Notes under the pieces: model-generated
Seen by the model: only the letters and a program-made list of their open reading frames with translations
The model's database searches: none
What the model was told of the DNA's origin: nothing
Position numbers and translations under genes: made by a program
In this document: positions 1 to 9,363 of the stretch, one piece after another
Layout: each line of letters starts with the position of its first letter
Numbering within the stretch: position 1 is the stretch's first letter
Assembly: GCF_029223185.1 (NCBI RefSeq)
Contig: NZ_JARHUG010000007.1
Coordinates: forward strand, 1 to 64,000
DNA: 64,000 bases
Source: Aliiglaciecola sp. CAU 1673
Lineage (GTDB): Bacteria; Pseudomonadota; Gammaproteobacteria; Enterobacterales; Alteromonadaceae
Direction of reading: 5' to 3'

Positions 1-3
1 AAT

Positions 4-14
4 TGTTAAAGAGC
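4..14 (-). promoter_or_regulatory. boxA antitermination site of an rRNA leader
   Basis: The minus strand reads GCTCTTTAACA, the core of the rRNA boxA element bound by NusB/NusE for antitermination. Two strong promoters lie upstream on the same strand. This indicates that an rRNA operon begins just left of the window and is transcribed leftwards. The 16S gene itself is not in the window. Confidence 0.75.
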
Positions 15-71
15 TGTGCCTGTTCAGGCGGCTTGATTCGTTCCGTAGAACCTCTCTCAAGCGGGACGCGC

Positions 72-99
72 ATTCTACGTCATCCCTCGTCTGTGTCAA
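72..99 (-). promoter_or_regulatory. rRNA operon promoter, proximal
   Basis: Minus strand: TTGACA (94-99), 16-bp spacer, TAGAAT (72-77), followed by a GC-rich discriminator beginning GCGCGTCC. An A-rich stretch lies upstream like an UP element. A GC-rich discriminator is typical of stringently controlled stable-RNA promoters. Confidence 0.75.
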
Positions 100-209
100 G
101 CAACTTTTTTATCTTTTCGTTGCTCGCCTCTCCCTGACTTATCCCCCGATCCTGACCCTCCTGGTCTGCCCGGCTTCGCCTGTCTGGCTTGCCGTTCGAA
201 GTGGAGCGC

Positions 210-237
210 ATTGTACGCACCGGACAAAAGAGATCAA
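210..237 (-). promoter_or_regulatory. rRNA operon promoter, distal
   Basis: Minus strand: TTGATC (232-237), 16-bp spacer, TACAAT (210-215), then GCGCTCC. An AT-rich stretch (about 239-254) precedes it, as in an UP element. Together with the proximal promoter it forms a tandem pair, as is usual for rRNA operons. Confidence 0.7.
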
Positions 238-372
238 GGGCTTTTTTATAAAAATGATGCGTTCGGGTGTTTTTTAAACAAAAGTACGATAAAGCCGACG
301 CTTATACAGTAGAAAAGAGCCATTTGGCTGATAGCAAAGTGAAAAATCGAAGGAAACAGAGGTAGAGCGGCT

Positions 373-404
373 AGCCGGGCGTGTACCCTGCCCGGCTGTT
401 TTTA
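373..404 (+). terminator. hairpin with T-tract between the rRNA leader and pssA
   Basis: AGCCGGGC (373-380) pairs with GCCCGGCT (390-397), followed by GTTTTTAT on the plus strand. The T-tract is on the plus side, although the neighbouring gene pssA ends here on the minus strand. It may stop plus-strand read-through or act in both directions with weak minus-side efficiency. Confidence 0.45.
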
Positions 405-417
405 TATAAGACGGCGA

Positions 418-1218
418 TTATTGCTCGCTGCTTTTATCCTTCTTCTCTTCTGGCTTAGCAAAATCCGCGTCGTCATGTTCATCGGTATCACCGACCACAT
501 GCTCCAAACGTACCTTATCGACACTCCTGAAGGTATTGATAGGGCCGGCAATGGCATATAGAAGAAAAGCAATAAACAGCACTAAGGACGGTTCGGTGGC
601 AACAATCACGAAAACCAGCATCACCACCAACAAAGCCACAAAAGGCACTTTGCCGTGGAAATGGATTTCCTTAAACGAATTGTATTTAAAGTTACTGACC
701 ATCAGTAAGCCGGCTGCGCCGGTCAATAACGCAACAAGCGGACCGAAGTCATGGCCATTAATATCGTATTCTACGCCTACCCATACCAAGCCTGCCGTTA
801 ACGCCGCAGCCGCCGGGCTGGCCAGTCCCTGGAAGTAACGCTTATCGACCACGGCAATATTGGTATTAAAGCGGGCCAAACGCAGTGCCGCGCCGGCAAC
901 ATAGATAAAGGCGGCTAACCAACCCAATTTTCCCAATTCGCTGAGTCCCCAGGTGTAGGAGACCAAAGCGGGTGCCACACCGAAAGACACCATATCGGAC
1001 ATGGAGTCGTATTCGGCCCCAAACTTACTTTGAGTATTGGTCATACGGGCGACCCGTCCATCGAGACCATCGAAAATCATGGCCACAAAGATGGCAACGG
1101 CAGCGGCTTCAAAGCGGCCGTTCATGGCTGACACAATGGCAAAGAAGCCGGAAAAGAGTCCGCCGGTGGTCAGCAGGTTGGGCAGAAGATAAATGCCACG
1201 GTGTTTGGAATCTGTCAT
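418..1218 (-). CDS. pssA: CDP-diacylglycerol-serine O-phosphatidyltransferase
   Basis: Integral membrane enzyme that makes phosphatidylserine from CDP-diacylglycerol and serine, the first step to phosphatidylethanolamine. The CDP-alcohol phosphatidyltransferase signature is visible: DGLDGRVAR followed by GAEYDSMSD. Several hydrophobic helices follow, with an acidic/lysine-rich C-terminal tail. The length of 266 aa fits the multi-pass PssA type rather than the E. coli peripheral type. The start is set at ATG 1218 because AGGGTGA lies 6 nt upstream; an upstream in-frame start would add 13 atypical residues. It stands alone between clpB and the rRNA leader, so it is probably monocistronic. Confidence 0.9.
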   Translation of the reverse strand: MTDSKHRGIYLLPNLLTTGGLFSGFFAIVSAMNGRFEAAAVAIFVAMIFDGLDGRVARMTNTQSKFGAEYDSMSDMVSFGVAPALVSYTWGLSELGKLGWLAAFIYVAGAALRLARFNTNIAVVDKRYFQGLASPAAAALTAGLVWVGVEYDINGHDFGPLVALLTGAAGLLMVSNFKYNSFKEIHFHGKVPFVALLVVMLVFVIVATEPSLVLFIAFLLYAIAGPINTFRSVDKVRLEHVVGDTDEHDDADFAKPEEKKDKSSEQ

Positions 1219-1375
1219 TAAGATCACCCTGTAAAGAAGATGCGGGGAACATAACACAGTGCCGTTATTGAAGAAATCACTGTGCGGTCAATGAGTAAGG
1301 CAAAATTGCTACAACACATTTTAGTGTTTACTCGAACCAAGTCCATCGAGTAAGGGCTGGGGCCACAAAGAATAA

Positions 1376-1394
1376 GGCCGGCTCATCGCCGGCC
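1376..1394 (-). terminator. clpB terminator hairpin
   Basis: GGCCGGC (1376-1382) pairs with GCCGGCC (1388-1394) around a 5-nt loop. On the minus strand the stem is followed by TTATTCTTT, a moderately T-rich tail. It sits 6 bp after the clpB stop. Confidence 0.6.
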
Positions 1395-1400
1395 ATGCTC

Positions 1401-3971
1401 CTATTTGATCACAAAGCCCTGCTCATCGGTATCGATATGGATAGTCGAATCTGGCAGGATTTGCCCCGAGAGCAATTGCTGCGCCAGTGGGTTTTCGATT
1501 TGGTGCTGAATAGCCCGCTTAAGCGGCCTTGCACCATATACAGGATCGAAACCGGCATCGGCCAGGCGATCCAGCGCCTGTTGAGTCAGCTCCAGCTGAT
1601 AGCCTTTGTCAGCCAAACGCGCCTTAAGCGACGCCAACTGGATCTGGGCAATGGCTTTGATCTGTTCATGGCCCAGCGGATGGAATACCACGGTATCGTC
1701 GATACGGTTGATAAACTCTGGTCGGAAATTCTGACCAACCACGGCCATCACCATTGACTTCATTTCCTCGTACTGACTCTCGGCATGCTTATCCTGGATA
1801 ATGTCAGAGCCAAGGTTAGAGGTCATGATCACCACCGTATTCTTGAAATCCACGGTGCGGCCCTGACCGTCGGTTAAACGACCATCATCCAATACCTGCA
1901 AGAGAATATTGAACACATCGGGATGGGCTTTTTCTACTTCATCCAGCAGGATCACAGAGTAAGGCTTACGGCGCACCGCTTCGGTCAGATAGCCACCTTC
2001 CTCATAGCCTACATAGCCAGGAGGAGCGCCGACCAAACGGGATACCGAATGCTTCTCCATAAATTCCGACATATCGATACGCACCATGGCATCCTGGGTA
2101 TCGAATAAAAACTCTGCCAGGGCTTTGCAAAGCTCGGTTTTACCCACGCCAGTGGGACCTAAGAACAAGAAAGAACCAATGGGACGATTCGGATCGGCAA
2201 GCCCGGCGCGGGAGCGACGAATGGCGTTGGAGACCACGCTCACTGCCTCATCTTGCCCCACTACCCTGCCGTGCAATGCCTCTTCCATACGCAAAAGCTT
2301 ATCGCGCTCACCTTCAAGCATCTTGGCTACCGGAATGCCCGTCCAGCGCGATAGCACATAGGCAATCTCGGCATCGGTGACTTTGTTTTTCAGCAGGCGG
2401 GTTTCCTGATTCTGCAATTCATCGGCTTTTTCCAGCTTGCGCTCAAGCTCTGGGATACGGCCGTACTGTAGTTCGGACATGCGATTGAGGTCACCGGCAC
2501 GGCGGGCAATTTCCAAATCCAGCTTGGCTTGCTCCAGCTCAGATTTAATATGCTGGGTGCCCTGCATGGCCTCTTTCTCGGCATTCCACAGGGTTTCCTG
2601 CTCTTTAAACTTAAATTCCAGCTGCTCACGCTCTTGTTCAATCAGTTCAAGGCGCTTATGGCTGGCGTCGTCAGTTTCTTTGGCCAGCGCATTCTCTTCC
2701 AGTTTGAGCTGGATAATGCGCCGCTCAAGCCTGTCCATTTCCTCCGGCTTGGAGTCGATTTGCAGGCGGATACTGGAAGCGGCCTCATCAATCAGGTCGA
2801 TGGCCTTATCCGGCAGCTGTCTGTCACTGATATAGCGATGGGACAAGGAGGCCGCGGCAACGATAGCCGGGTCGGTAATATCCACCGAATGGTGCAACTC
2901 ATAGCGCTCTTTCAAACCACGCAAGATGGCAATGGTGTCCTCGACTGTGGGCTCATCCACCAGCACCTTCTGGAAACGGCGCTCAAGAGCGGCATCTTTT
3001 TCGATGTATTTGCGGTATTCATCCAAGGTAGTGGCGCCCACGCAGTGCAATTCACCGCGGGCCAAAGCCGGCTTTAGCATATTGCCGGCATCCATAGCCC
3101 CCTCGCCTTTGCCGGCGCCGACCATGGTATGTAGCTCATCAATAAAGAGGATTACCCGGCCTTCTTCTTTAGCCAATTCATTAAGTACGGCCTTGAGGCG
3201 CTCTTCAAACTCGCCACGGTATTTGGCACCGGCCACCAGCGCGCCCATATCCAGTGCCAGCACACGTTTGTCTTTGAGGCCTTCAGGCACTTCACCGTTG
3301 ACGATACGTTGGGCTAAGCCTTCTACAATGGCGGTTTTACCCACACCAGGCTCCCCAATCAGAACGGGGTTATTCTTGGTACGACGTTGCAGCACCTGAA
3401 TTGTACGGCGGATCTCCTCATCACGGCCAATGACCGGATCCAGTTTGCCCTGTTCGGCACGCTCGGTGAGATCCGTAGTGAATTTTTCCAGGGCTTGGCG
3501 CACATCTTCGGCGTTGGGATCGGTGACCTTCTGGCCACCACGCAGCTTATCAATGGCCTGCTCGACCTTTTGTTCAGTCAGGCCCAGTTGACGTAGGATC
3601 TCCCCAAGGCGTCCTTTGTCTTGCAAAGAGGCCAGCACAAACAATTCCGAAGTGATGTAATCGTCTTTGCGCTTTTGCGCAATCTTGTCGCACAGGTTTA
3701 AGAGTACTGCAGTGTCTTTACCGAGCTGCACATCGCCGCCGATACCCTGTACTTTGGGCATGCGCTCCAAGAGTTCAGATAAAGCCGAGCGCAGCGCGTT
3801 ATTATTAATGCCGGCCTGCTCCATCAGCGGGCGTACTGAGCCGCCTTCCTGATTAAGCAGTGCCATCATTAAATGGGCAGGCTCGATATATTGATGGTCA
3901 CGGCCCAATGCCAAAGACTGGGCATCAGAGATGGCCATCTGAAACTTGCTGGTCATTTTGTCCAAACGCAT
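1401..3971 (-). CDS. clpB: ATP-dependent disaggregase ClpB
   Basis: Cytoplasmic hexameric AAA+ chaperone that, with DnaK, pulls apart aggregated proteins. At 856 aa it matches the family length. It has the N-terminal ClpN domain beginning [11 protein letters not shown], a first AAA+ module with Walker A GEPGVGKT and Walker [10 protein letters not shown], a long coiled-coil middle domain (about residues 400-520), and a second AAA+ module with GPTGVGKT and the pore loop GYVGY. There is no ClpP-binding IGF loop, which distinguishes it from ClpA. A sigma-32-like promoter lies immediately upstream, so heat-shock control is likely. Confidence 0.97.
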   Translation of the reverse strand: MRLDKMTSKFQMAISDAQSLALGRDHQYIEPAHLMMALLNQEGGSVRPLMEQAGINNNALRSALSELLERMPKVQGIGGDVQLGKDTAVLLNLCDKIAQKRKDDYITSELFVLASLQDKGRLGEILRQLGLTEQKVEQAIDKLRGGQKVTDPNAEDVRQALEKFTTDLTERAEQGKLDPVIGRDEEIRRTIQVLQRRTKNNPVLIGEPGVGKTAIVEGLAQRIVNGEVPEGLKDKRVLALDMGALVAGAKYRGEFEERLKAVLNELAKEEGRVILFIDELHTMVGAGKGEGAMDAGNMLKPALARGELHCVGATTLDEYRKYIEKDAALERRFQKVLVDEPTVEDTIAILRGLKERYELHHSVDITDPAIVAAASLSHRYISDRQLPDKAIDLIDEAASSIRLQIDSKPEEMDRLERRIIQLKLEENALAKETDDASHKRLELIEQEREQLEFKFKEQETLWNAEKEAMQGTQHIKSELEQAKLDLEIARRAGDLNRMSELQYGRIPELERKLEKADELQNQETRLLKNKVTDAEIAYVLSRWTGIPVAKMLEGERDKLLRMEEALHGRVVGQDEAVSVVSNAIRRSRAGLADPNRPIGSFLFLGPTGVGKTELCKALAEFLFDTQDAMVRIDMSEFMEKHSVSRLVGAPPGYVGYEEGGYLTEAVRRKPYSVILLDEVEKAHPDVFNILLQVLDDGRLTDGQGRTVDFKNTVVIMTSNLGSDIIQDKHAESQYEEMKSMVMAVVGQNFRPEFINRIDDTVVFHPLGHEQIKAIAQIQLASLKARLADKGYQLELTQQALDRLADAGFDPVYGARPLKRAIQHQIENPLAQQLLSGQILPDSTIHIDTDEQGFVIK

Positions 3972-4004
3972 GGAGATCCCCCAAGAATGTCGTTACTGAC
4001 ATAG

Positions 4005-4033
4005 TTATGGGTATGAAATGACATGGATTCAAG
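4005..4033 (-). promoter_or_regulatory. sigma-32-like heat-shock promoter of clpB
   Basis: Minus strand: CTTGAA (4028-4033), a 15-bp spacer, then ACCCATAA (4005-4012). This matches the sigma-32 pattern CTTGAA-N13-15-CCCCATnT except at the first C and the end of the -10. It lies 34 bp before the clpB ATG, exactly where a heat-shock promoter is expected. Confidence 0.65.
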
Positions 4034-4084
4034 TACAAGAGGGTTGATCCCGGTTGCGCTGGATCAACAAAGTGTTTGGTAAGC

Positions 4085-4822
4085 TTAAGCGCGGCTTTCC
4101 AGCCAGATAACCGACGCCATGCGCCCGGTTTGGCCATCACGCCGATAAGAAAAAAACTTCTCTTTCTCTGTGAAGGTACAGAATTGGCCGCCGTAAATAT
4201 CCATTAGCCCGAGACGCGCGAGTCTGGCTTTTGCCAGCTGATAAATATCAGCAAGGTATTTACCTGCTGCAGGTAAGGGCGAAAAAGCGGCACTATCCTC
4301 GGGGAATGCGGCTTTCACATCCTCTCCCACTTTAAACGCCTGAGGGCCAATGGCTGGTCCCAGCCAAGCCAGATAATCAACAGGTTTGCCAGGGAGTTTG
4401 GCAAGGGTCTCTTCGAGAATGGATGATGCCAGACCGCGCCAACCACAGTGCACAGCGGCGACCGCCAAGGCGTCTTTGTGACATAACAATACCGGCAGGC
4501 AATCTGCGGTCATCACTGCACAGCTGACGTGGTTGTCACGCGTAAAGCTGGCATCGGCCGCTGGCTCAGCTCTCTCACCAGGTTTAAGTTCAACCGCCTG
4601 ATTACCATGCACCTGATTCAACCAAATGATTTGCTGATTCTCAGGCAAAAGCCCACGATTTCTGGCGACGGCGTCAACGTTGTCGCCCACGTGAGCACCC
4701 AAATTCAGGCTTTCATAGGGGCCAAAGCTGACCCCGCCTGTGCGTAAGGTAGAAAAGGCCTTCACCGCTTTGGGCGCAGGCCAATCAGGAATAATCAGAG
4801 ACTCAGTCCCAATCTGCTTCAT
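4085..4822 (-). CDS. pgeF: PgeF/YfiH-family purine nucleoside phosphorylase (polyphenol oxidase fold)
   Basis: Homologous across its full length to E. coli YfiH/PgeF (multi-copper-polyphenol-oxidoreductase fold; zinc-dependent purine nucleoside activity; also linked to peptidoglycan editing). Conserved blocks are NLGAHVGDN, CAVMTADCLPVLLC, AVHCGWRGL and the C-terminal FFSYRRDGQTGRMAS, which carry the metal-binding His/Cys residues. At 245 aa it is of normal length. Its start overlaps the end of rluD by 20 bp, so the two are probably cotranscribed, as in enterobacteria. Confidence 0.93.
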   Translation of the reverse strand: MKQIGTESLIIPDWPAPKAVKAFSTLRTGGVSFGPYESLNLGAHVGDNVDAVARNRGLLPENQQIIWLNQVHGNQAVELKPGERAEPAADASFTRDNHVSCAVMTADCLPVLLCHKDALAVAAVHCGWRGLASSILEETLAKLPGKPVDYLAWLGPAIGPQAFKVGEDVKAAFPEDSAAFSPLPAAGKYLADIYQLAKARLARLGLMDIYGGQFCTFTEKEKFFSYRRDGQTGRMASVIWLESRA

Positions 4823-5777
4823 GCTGATCAGAATCCTGCTTAAGCACCTTTAATAAGTGCACCATATCCTCTGGTAAGGGTGCCTGCCAGCTTAGCCACT
4901 CACCCGTGATAGGATGAGCCAGCTCCAACTGAGCAGCATGCAGTGCCTGGCGACGGAAGTTACGCAAGGTATCGCGAAGCTCCTCACTGGCCGATTTGGG
5001 TGGACGGGGGCGTCCGCCATAGAGAGGGTCACCAACAATAGGGTGATGCAGATACGCCATATGCACACGAATTTGGTGAGTACGGCCGGTTTCCAGTTTC
5101 AGGCGCAAATGGGTATGAGCGCGAAACTTCTTCATCACACGATAGTGAGTCACGGCCGGTTTGCCGGTAGCCCTTACCGCCATGCTGGTACGTTTGGAGT
5201 CGTGTCGGCCAATGGGTTCATCGATAGTACCACCAGCGACCATGGTGCCGTTGACCACCGCCTCATATTCGCGGCTTATTTCGCGCGCCTGTAATTGGGC
5301 AACCAAATGGGTTTGCGCCGGAATAGTCTTAGCCACCACCATCAAGCCGGTAGTGTCTTTGTCCAATCGATGGACAATACCCGCTCTTGGCACAGTGCCG
5401 ATTTGTGGCACATGATTCAGCAAGGCGTTAAGTAAGGTCCCATGACTATTTCCAGCACCGGGATGCACCACTAAATCAGCCGGCTTGTTGATCACCAGTA
5501 TATGATCGTCTTCGTACTGGATATCCAATTCGATGGCTTCAGCCTGATGTTGTTGCTGCAACTCGACCTGGGTACGGATTTCTACCTGCTCGCCACCAAA
5601 TAACTTTTCGCGCGGCTTATCCAGCACCTTGCCGTCCAATGTCACCTGACCGGCCAAAATCCACTCTTTTAGGCGTGAACGGGAATAATCGGGGAACAAA
5701 TCGGCTAAAGCCTGATCTAAGCGCTTGCCTATCAAGTAGTCAGGGACGATGGCGTTTAATTCAATATTTTCATGCAT
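4803..5777 (-). CDS. rluD: 23S rRNA pseudouridine synthase RluD
   Basis: Makes the pseudouridines of 23S rRNA helix 69 (1911/1915/1917). It has an S4 RNA-binding domain at the N terminus (RLDQALADLFPDYSRSRLKEWI) and an RluA-type catalytic domain with the active-site Asp in HRLDKDTTGLMVVAK. I use ATG 5777 (324 aa), which matches the family N terminus. A TTG 18 nt upstream would add six residues, and neither start has a clear Shine-Dalgarno sequence. It is the first gene of rluD-pgeF and is divergent from bamD, as is common in gammaproteobacteria. Confidence 0.95.
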   Translation of the reverse strand: MHENIELNAIVPDYLIGKRLDQALADLFPDYSRSRLKEWILAGQVTLDGKVLDKPREKLFGGEQVEIRTQVELQQQHQAEAIELDIQYEDDHILVINKPADLVVHPGAGNSHGTLLNALLNHVPQIGTVPRAGIVHRLDKDTTGLMVVAKTIPAQTHLVAQLQAREISREYEAVVNGTMVAGGTIDEPIGRHDSKRTSMAVRATGKPAVTHYRVMKKFRAHTHLRLKLETGRTHQIRVHMAYLHHPIVGDPLYGGRPRPPKSASEELRDTLRNFRRQALHAAQLELAHPITGEWLSWQAPLPEDMVHLLKVLKQDSDQHEADWD

Positions 5778-5979
5778 GATTAGGGGATCGAACAAAGGAT
5801 TATCAAGTGCATAGCCACCTACAGTCGGGTAGAATGCCGGAACTTAGCAGGCAATTAAGCTTAACCTGGCACTATTCTAACGGATTTTTGCCTGGGCTCC
5901 TCCTGTAAATCAGAGAATCTTTGCGAAATTGCGGGGATGGGGCCTGAAATCGGACAAATAAGAGCGTTTTGCGAACCAT

Positions 5980-6744
5980 ATGAATAACAGACATCTAAAA
6001 TATACCCTTCTTATCGGCGCCGCTTTGGTGCTGGGTGCTTGCTCGTCCTCTCCGGATGATGAAGATATAGCCTTGGCGAACCAAGGCCCCCAAATGCTTT
6101 ACGATAAGGCCAAAGAAAACCTGGCTAATGGCAACTTTAATGGCGCGGCGAAAACATTAAGCACCCTGGACTCCAGATATCCATTTGGTCCTTATTCTCA
6201 TCAGGTCCAGCTGGATCTGATCTATGCCTACTACAAAACCAATGATCAAGACCAGGCGTTAGCCGCCATCGACAGATTTATTCGTCTAAACCCCAATCAT
6301 TCCGATGTAGACTACGTGTATTACATGCGTGGACTGGTCAACATGGATGCAGAGTCAAACCTGTTTCAGGATCTGATGGGTATCGACAGAGCCGACCGTG
6401 ACCCTACTAAATCGCGGGAAGCCTTTAACGACTTTCGCCAACTGATTGAGAAGTTTCCAGACAGCAAGTACGCCCCGGATGCGCAAAAGCGCATGGTTTA
6501 TATCAAAAACCGTTTGGCCAAATATGAGCTGGCCATTGCGCGCTATTATATGAAACGCCAAGCCTATGTGGCGGCAGCTAACCGTGGAAAGTATGTATTG
6601 GAAAATTTTCAGGATACGCCGCATTTGCAGGAAGCCCTGGAGCTGATGGTGGAATGTTACGAACAATTGAAGTTACCGGAACTGAAAGAACATACACTGC
6701 GTACACTCAAGCTTAATTTCCCCAACAGCCAATACACCGGCTAG
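5980..6744 (+). CDS. bamD: outer membrane assembly lipoprotein BamD
   Basis: Essential lipoprotein of the BAM complex that inserts beta-barrel proteins in the outer membrane. The N terminus is a lipoprotein signal peptide with lipobox LGAC (Cys21). Alternating helix pairs follow that fit the five TPR-like repeats of BamD. At 254 aa it is close to the usual ~245. It is divergently placed from rluD and followed by a strong terminator, so it is probably monocistronic. Confidence 0.95.
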   Translation: MNNRHLKYTLLIGAALVLGACSSSPDDEDIALANQGPQMLYDKAKENLANGNFNGAAKTLSTLDSRYPFGPYSHQVQLDLIYAYYKTNDQDQALAAIDRFIRLNPNHSDVDYVYYMRGLVNMDAESNLFQDLMGIDRADRDPTKSREAFNDFRQLIEKFPDSKYAPDAQKRMVYIKNRLAKYELAIARYYMKRQAYVAAANRGKYVLENFQDTPHLQEALELMVECYEQLKLPELKEHTLRTLKLNFPNSQYTG

Positions 6745-6790
6745 GCTGTTGTTCCCATCATTGCTGCGAAGGTAATATGCGGATAGAGAA

Positions 6791-6814
6791 AACGCGCCGT
6801 TTGGCGCGTTTTTT
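6791..6814 (+). terminator. bidirectional terminator between bamD and chrR
   Basis: AACGCGCC (6791-6798), loop GTTT, GGCGCGTT (6803-6810) and then a run of T on the plus strand. On the minus strand the stem is followed by TTTTC. It serves bamD (plus) and the convergent chrR (minus), whose stop is 2 bp away. Confidence 0.85.
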
Positions 6815-6815
6815 A

Positions 6816-7478
6816 TTACTTGAAAAAAAGATGACTAAAAGGATTGAGCAACCTGGCCCAACCGGACGTAAAATGCAGAGGTTTGTCGACAATACTAAAT
6901 ACAAGACAACCTTCTTCTACGTCAGAGCGCGGAGCGTGGGTATGCTCGGCGCCCAAACTCAAGAAATCACCGGTTTCGTAAGTCCCAACGCCGTCAGAAA
7001 ACTCACCGTCGAGAACCAACGTCAGCTCTGAACCTCTGTGGGTGTGCTCTGGCACACTGCCTCCGTTTTCCATATAGATGAAGTCCGCTCTGCCCTGGGC
7101 GCCCAAATCTACCTTGGCCTGCCACAGCTTGCCTACGGTGTGAGACCAACTGTCAACCTTGGACGCATAGCGTTGCAATGCGCGAGGCAACTTGAACTCT
7201 CGCCCATCCAGTGTCAAAACCTGGTGAGTTGGCGCTACAGACTCCCCCTGTTGCTGAGGCAACCTGGTGATGTTTTGCAACATGAGGTCAAATGCTTCAT
7301 CGGTCTGTGCGCTGTGGGCAAATGCTTTTTCTGCCAGGCAATCTTCTTGAGCGCGAGTCAACTGACGACATCTTGGACACATATCCACATGCGCCGACAG
7401 TATAAGCGCCTGAGCAGGAGAACAATTGCCCGCTGCAAAAGCCGATAACAATTCGTGGGTTGGATGGTGCTTAATCAT
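6816..7478 (-). CDS. chrR: ChrR-type zinc-binding anti-sigma factor with C-terminal cupin domain
   Basis: Cytoplasmic anti-sigma factor predicted to hold the adjacent ECF sigma factor inactive until an oxidative signal. The N-terminal zinc anti-sigma domain shows the H-x3-C-x2-C motif (HVDMCPRC, about residues 30-37). The C-terminal half is a ChrR cupin with PEHTHRGSELTLVL and a later AEHTHA that supply metal ligands. The length of 220 aa fits the Rhodobacter ChrR type. It overlaps the sigma gene by 8 bp, indicating coupled translation. In Rhodobacter sphaeroides, ChrR releases RpoE in response to singlet oxygen; the same role here is inference. Confidence 0.88.
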   Translation of the reverse strand: MIKHHPTHELLSAFAAGNCSPAQALILSAHVDMCPRCRQLTRAQEDCLAEKAFAHSAQTDEAFDLMLQNITRLPQQQGESVAPTHQVLTLDGREFKLPRALQRYASKVDSWSHTVGKLWQAKVDLGAQGRADFIYMENGGSVPEHTHRGSELTLVLDGEFSDGVGTYETGDFLSLGAEHTHAPRSDVEEGCLVFSIVDKPLHFTSGWARLLNPFSHLFFK

Positions 7479-8085
7479 CTTGATCCAACATCTCCTTTAA
7501 ACGTTGCAACGCCAGCCTGGTTCGAGACTTAACGGTGCCAAGCGGAATTTCTAGTTCGTCAGCCACTTCCTGTTGTGATTTTCCATGCACATAGATGGCC
7601 TCTATGACCTTACGTTGTTTATCAGGGAGAGACTCGAAAAGACTCCCTACCTGATCAAGGGTAATCTGATAATCCAGGCTTTGTTCACCGGGAGCCGCCG
7701 TTTGTTCGCACAATACCGGCCACAGGTCTTCAGCACAGATGTCTTCCTTGCGATTCTGCTGTTTGCGAAGCATATCGAAGCGGATATTACGGGCGATGGT
7801 GAAAATCCAGGTGGAGGCACTACCTTTCTCTGCATTGAACAAGTGTGCCTTTTGCCATACGTTAGACAGAGTATCTTGCACCAATTCCATGGCCACGGCT
7901 TCGTTGCCAGTCTGCTTTAGCGCATAAGCTCGCAGCCTGGGCGCAAAATAACCAAACAGGCGGGAAAAAGCTTGCTTGCAGCGTTCGGATGCGACCGTTT
8001 GCAACAGCGCTGACATTTCGTCAGCGACGTTGTCAGGGTCGATGCCCCGAGCTTGTCTGTCTTCCACTGAAATTCCAACTAGCAT
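7471..8085 (-). CDS. ECF-type RNA polymerase sigma factor (RpoE/SigK group, ChrR partner)
   Basis: Alternative sigma factor of 204 aa. Region 2 is visible as AVAMELVQDTLSNVWQKA and TWIFTIARNIRFDMLRK. Region 4 is visible as LPDKQRKVIEAIYVHGKSQQ with the helix-turn-helix EVADELEIPLGTVKSRT. It is followed by the overlapping chrR anti-sigma gene, which places it in the ChrR-dependent ECF group. A TGATCC -35 element in front of its own gene suggests autoregulation. The facing eight-gene lipid operon is the obvious local regulon. The trigger (singlet oxygen or lipid damage) is inferred from the Rhodobacter system. Confidence 0.9.
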   Translation of the reverse strand: MLVGISVEDRQARGIDPDNVADEMSALLQTVASERCKQAFSRLFGYFAPRLRAYALKQTGNEAVAMELVQDTLSNVWQKAHLFNAEKGSASTWIFTIARNIRFDMLRKQQNRKEDICAEDLWPVLCEQTAAPGEQSLDYQITLDQVGSLFESLPDKQRKVIEAIYVHGKSQQEVADELEIPLGTVKSRTRLALQRLKEMLDQDD

Positions 8086-8114
8086 CGTCTCAGTACCTGA
8101 ATTAAGTGTACGTT

Positions 8115-8144
8115 AGTTTACGGGGCGAGCGAAGAATTGGATCA
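8115..8144 (-). promoter_or_regulatory. probable ECF-sigma autoregulatory promoter
   Basis: Minus strand: TGATCC (8139-8144), 18-bp spacer, TAAACT (8115-8120), 29 bp before the sigma gene ATG. The Rhodobacter RpoE consensus, as I recall it, is TGATCC with a TAAG-like -10 about 18 bp on. The -35 overlaps the stop codon of the upstream LON-domain gene. Confidence 0.6.
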
Positions 8145-8723
8145 CTCCATGATTTGATTCAGGAACTCCAGCATCTGCCCATAATCCTGATTGGCCAATA
8201 ATTGCTGTTTGTATTCGGCCTCGACAGGCAAAAGTTCCAGCCAGCGGAACACCACCCACTGAGGATCTTCAAAACTTGGATTGTCATAAAGGCTGGTGAG
8301 ATCTGGAAAATGACTGAAAACCTCTTTCAATTTGTCAGACAGAGGGGCGATGTTTGGCAAACACAGGTCGCTATACCAATCCCTTAAATGTATACACTGA
8401 CCGACCCTGAGCTCGTCTTGCTCTGTTGTGATTTCTTTCACCACGAAGCATTCCTGACCTTCTACCGTGATCCCCAATAATCCGTCGGGAAGCTGATCGA
8501 AGTCGATGACTCGTACCTTAGTGCCAATTGGGAAGATATGGCTGTTGTCAGCTTTAGAACCTTTGGGGTTCAGCATGCAAACGCCGAACTGCCGACCTTG
8601 AGCGCAGGCCTCCTTGACCATGCGCACATAGCGAGGCTCAAAAATCCTTAGCGCAAGCCTGCCGCCCGGCAAAACGTGGGCAGATAAGGGGAACAGGGCA
8701 ATTTCAAAGGTGTTGTCTTGCAA
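8142..8723 (-). CDS. LON peptidase N-terminal-domain (substrate-binding) protein
   Basis: A 193-aa protein made of the LON N-terminal domain only (LFPLSAHVLPGGRLALRIFEPRYVRMV is the diagnostic start). There is no AAA+ or protease part. Such stand-alone proteins are common in Vibrio and Alteromonas, and their function is not known. The only start that fits the domain boundary is TTG at 8723. It is transcribed towards the sigma factor gene with a 56-bp gap and could be read through into it. The link to the sigma/ChrR system is only positional. Confidence 0.8.
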   Translation of the reverse strand: MQDNTFEIALFPLSAHVLPGGRLALRIFEPRYVRMVKEACAQGRQFGVCMLNPKGSKADNSHIFPIGTKVRVIDFDQLPDGLLGITVEGQECFVVKEITTEQDELRVGQCIHLRDWYSDLCLPNIAPLSDKLKEVFSHFPDLTSLYDNPSFEDPQWVVFRWLELLPVEAEYKQQLLANQDYGQMLEFLNQIME

Positions 8724-8814
8724 AATAGCTAACAGGTTTTTGAATCATGCCCTTTTTACGCACAGGGCCCAGGAATGGATCGCAGTTATTTTAGTTTGCA
8801 TCTTTGTCAGGCAA

Positions 8815-8843
8815 TGATCCTAAACTAACAAAAAACGTATGGT
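8815..8843 (+). promoter_or_regulatory. candidate ECF-sigma promoter of the lipid operon
   Basis: TGATCC (8815-8820) is identical to the -35 in front of the sigma gene. A plausible -10 is TATGGT (8838-8843) after 17 bp. The -10 is weaker than that of the sigma gene promoter. Its position implies that translation starts at ATG 8875 rather than at the ATG that overlaps the -10. Confidence 0.45.
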
Positions 8844-8874
8844 AAAGAACCGGTTAAATAAGGGTGAGCTAAGA

Positions 8875-9363
8875 ATGAAGGCGATAGCGCCAGTATCTGA
8901 AGTGGAAAATCAGCACATACACAAAGATCAGGATGCTAAGTTCGCAACGCTCCCCTGCTTTATTGACTTCTATGGTGAGCTTTCCGCAGACAGCATCGGC
9001 AAGCTTTCTCAATTGTATAGCAACAACATCGAATTCGTTGACCCTGTTAAGACACATAAGGGGCTTCATGCGTTGTCGACGTACTTCGACAACCTGCTGG
9101 AGAACTGTGAGTTTTGTCGTTTTGACATTCATAGCGTAGACACCGCCTCATGCAGTTATTTTGTGCAGTGGCAGATGCATTTCTGCCACAAGAGGCTCAA
9201 TGGCGGACAGAAGATCACTATCGATGGTATCAGCCAGGTAAAAGAAGCTGCCGGAAAAGTCGTTTATCAGCGCGACTACTATGACCTTGGCGCCATGCTG
9301 TATGAGCATGTTCCCCTGTTAGGTGCCGGGGTGAGAGTGCTTAAGAAAAGGTTAGTGCAATGA
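8875..9363 (+). CDS. SnoaL/NTF2-like protein, first gene of the lipid operon
   Basis: A 162-aa protein with an NTF2-like alpha+beta cone pattern (an N-terminal helix, then NIEFVDP, a conserved strand motif of SnoaL-like proteins, then alternating strands). Catalytic function cannot be assigned. The start is ATG 8875, with AGGGTGAG 6 nt upstream; an in-frame ATG at 8839 lies inside the proposed -10. It overlaps the next gene by ATGA (9360-9363). Its place as the first gene of an ECF-linked lipid-modification operon suggests a small-molecule or lipid-binding role (inference). Confidence 0.75.
   Translation: MKAIAPVSEVENQHIHKDQDAKFATLPCFIDFYGELSADSIGKLSQLYSNNIEFVDPVKTHKGLHALSTYFDNLLENCEFCRFDIHSVDTASCSYFVQWQMHFCHKRLNGGQKITIDGISQVKEAAGKVVYQRDYYDLGAMLYEHVPLLGAGVRVLKKRLVQ

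Noticed and set aside
2529-3077. Plus-strand open frames inside clpB
   Set aside because: Antisense to the well-conserved ClpB coding sequence; no domain, no start context.
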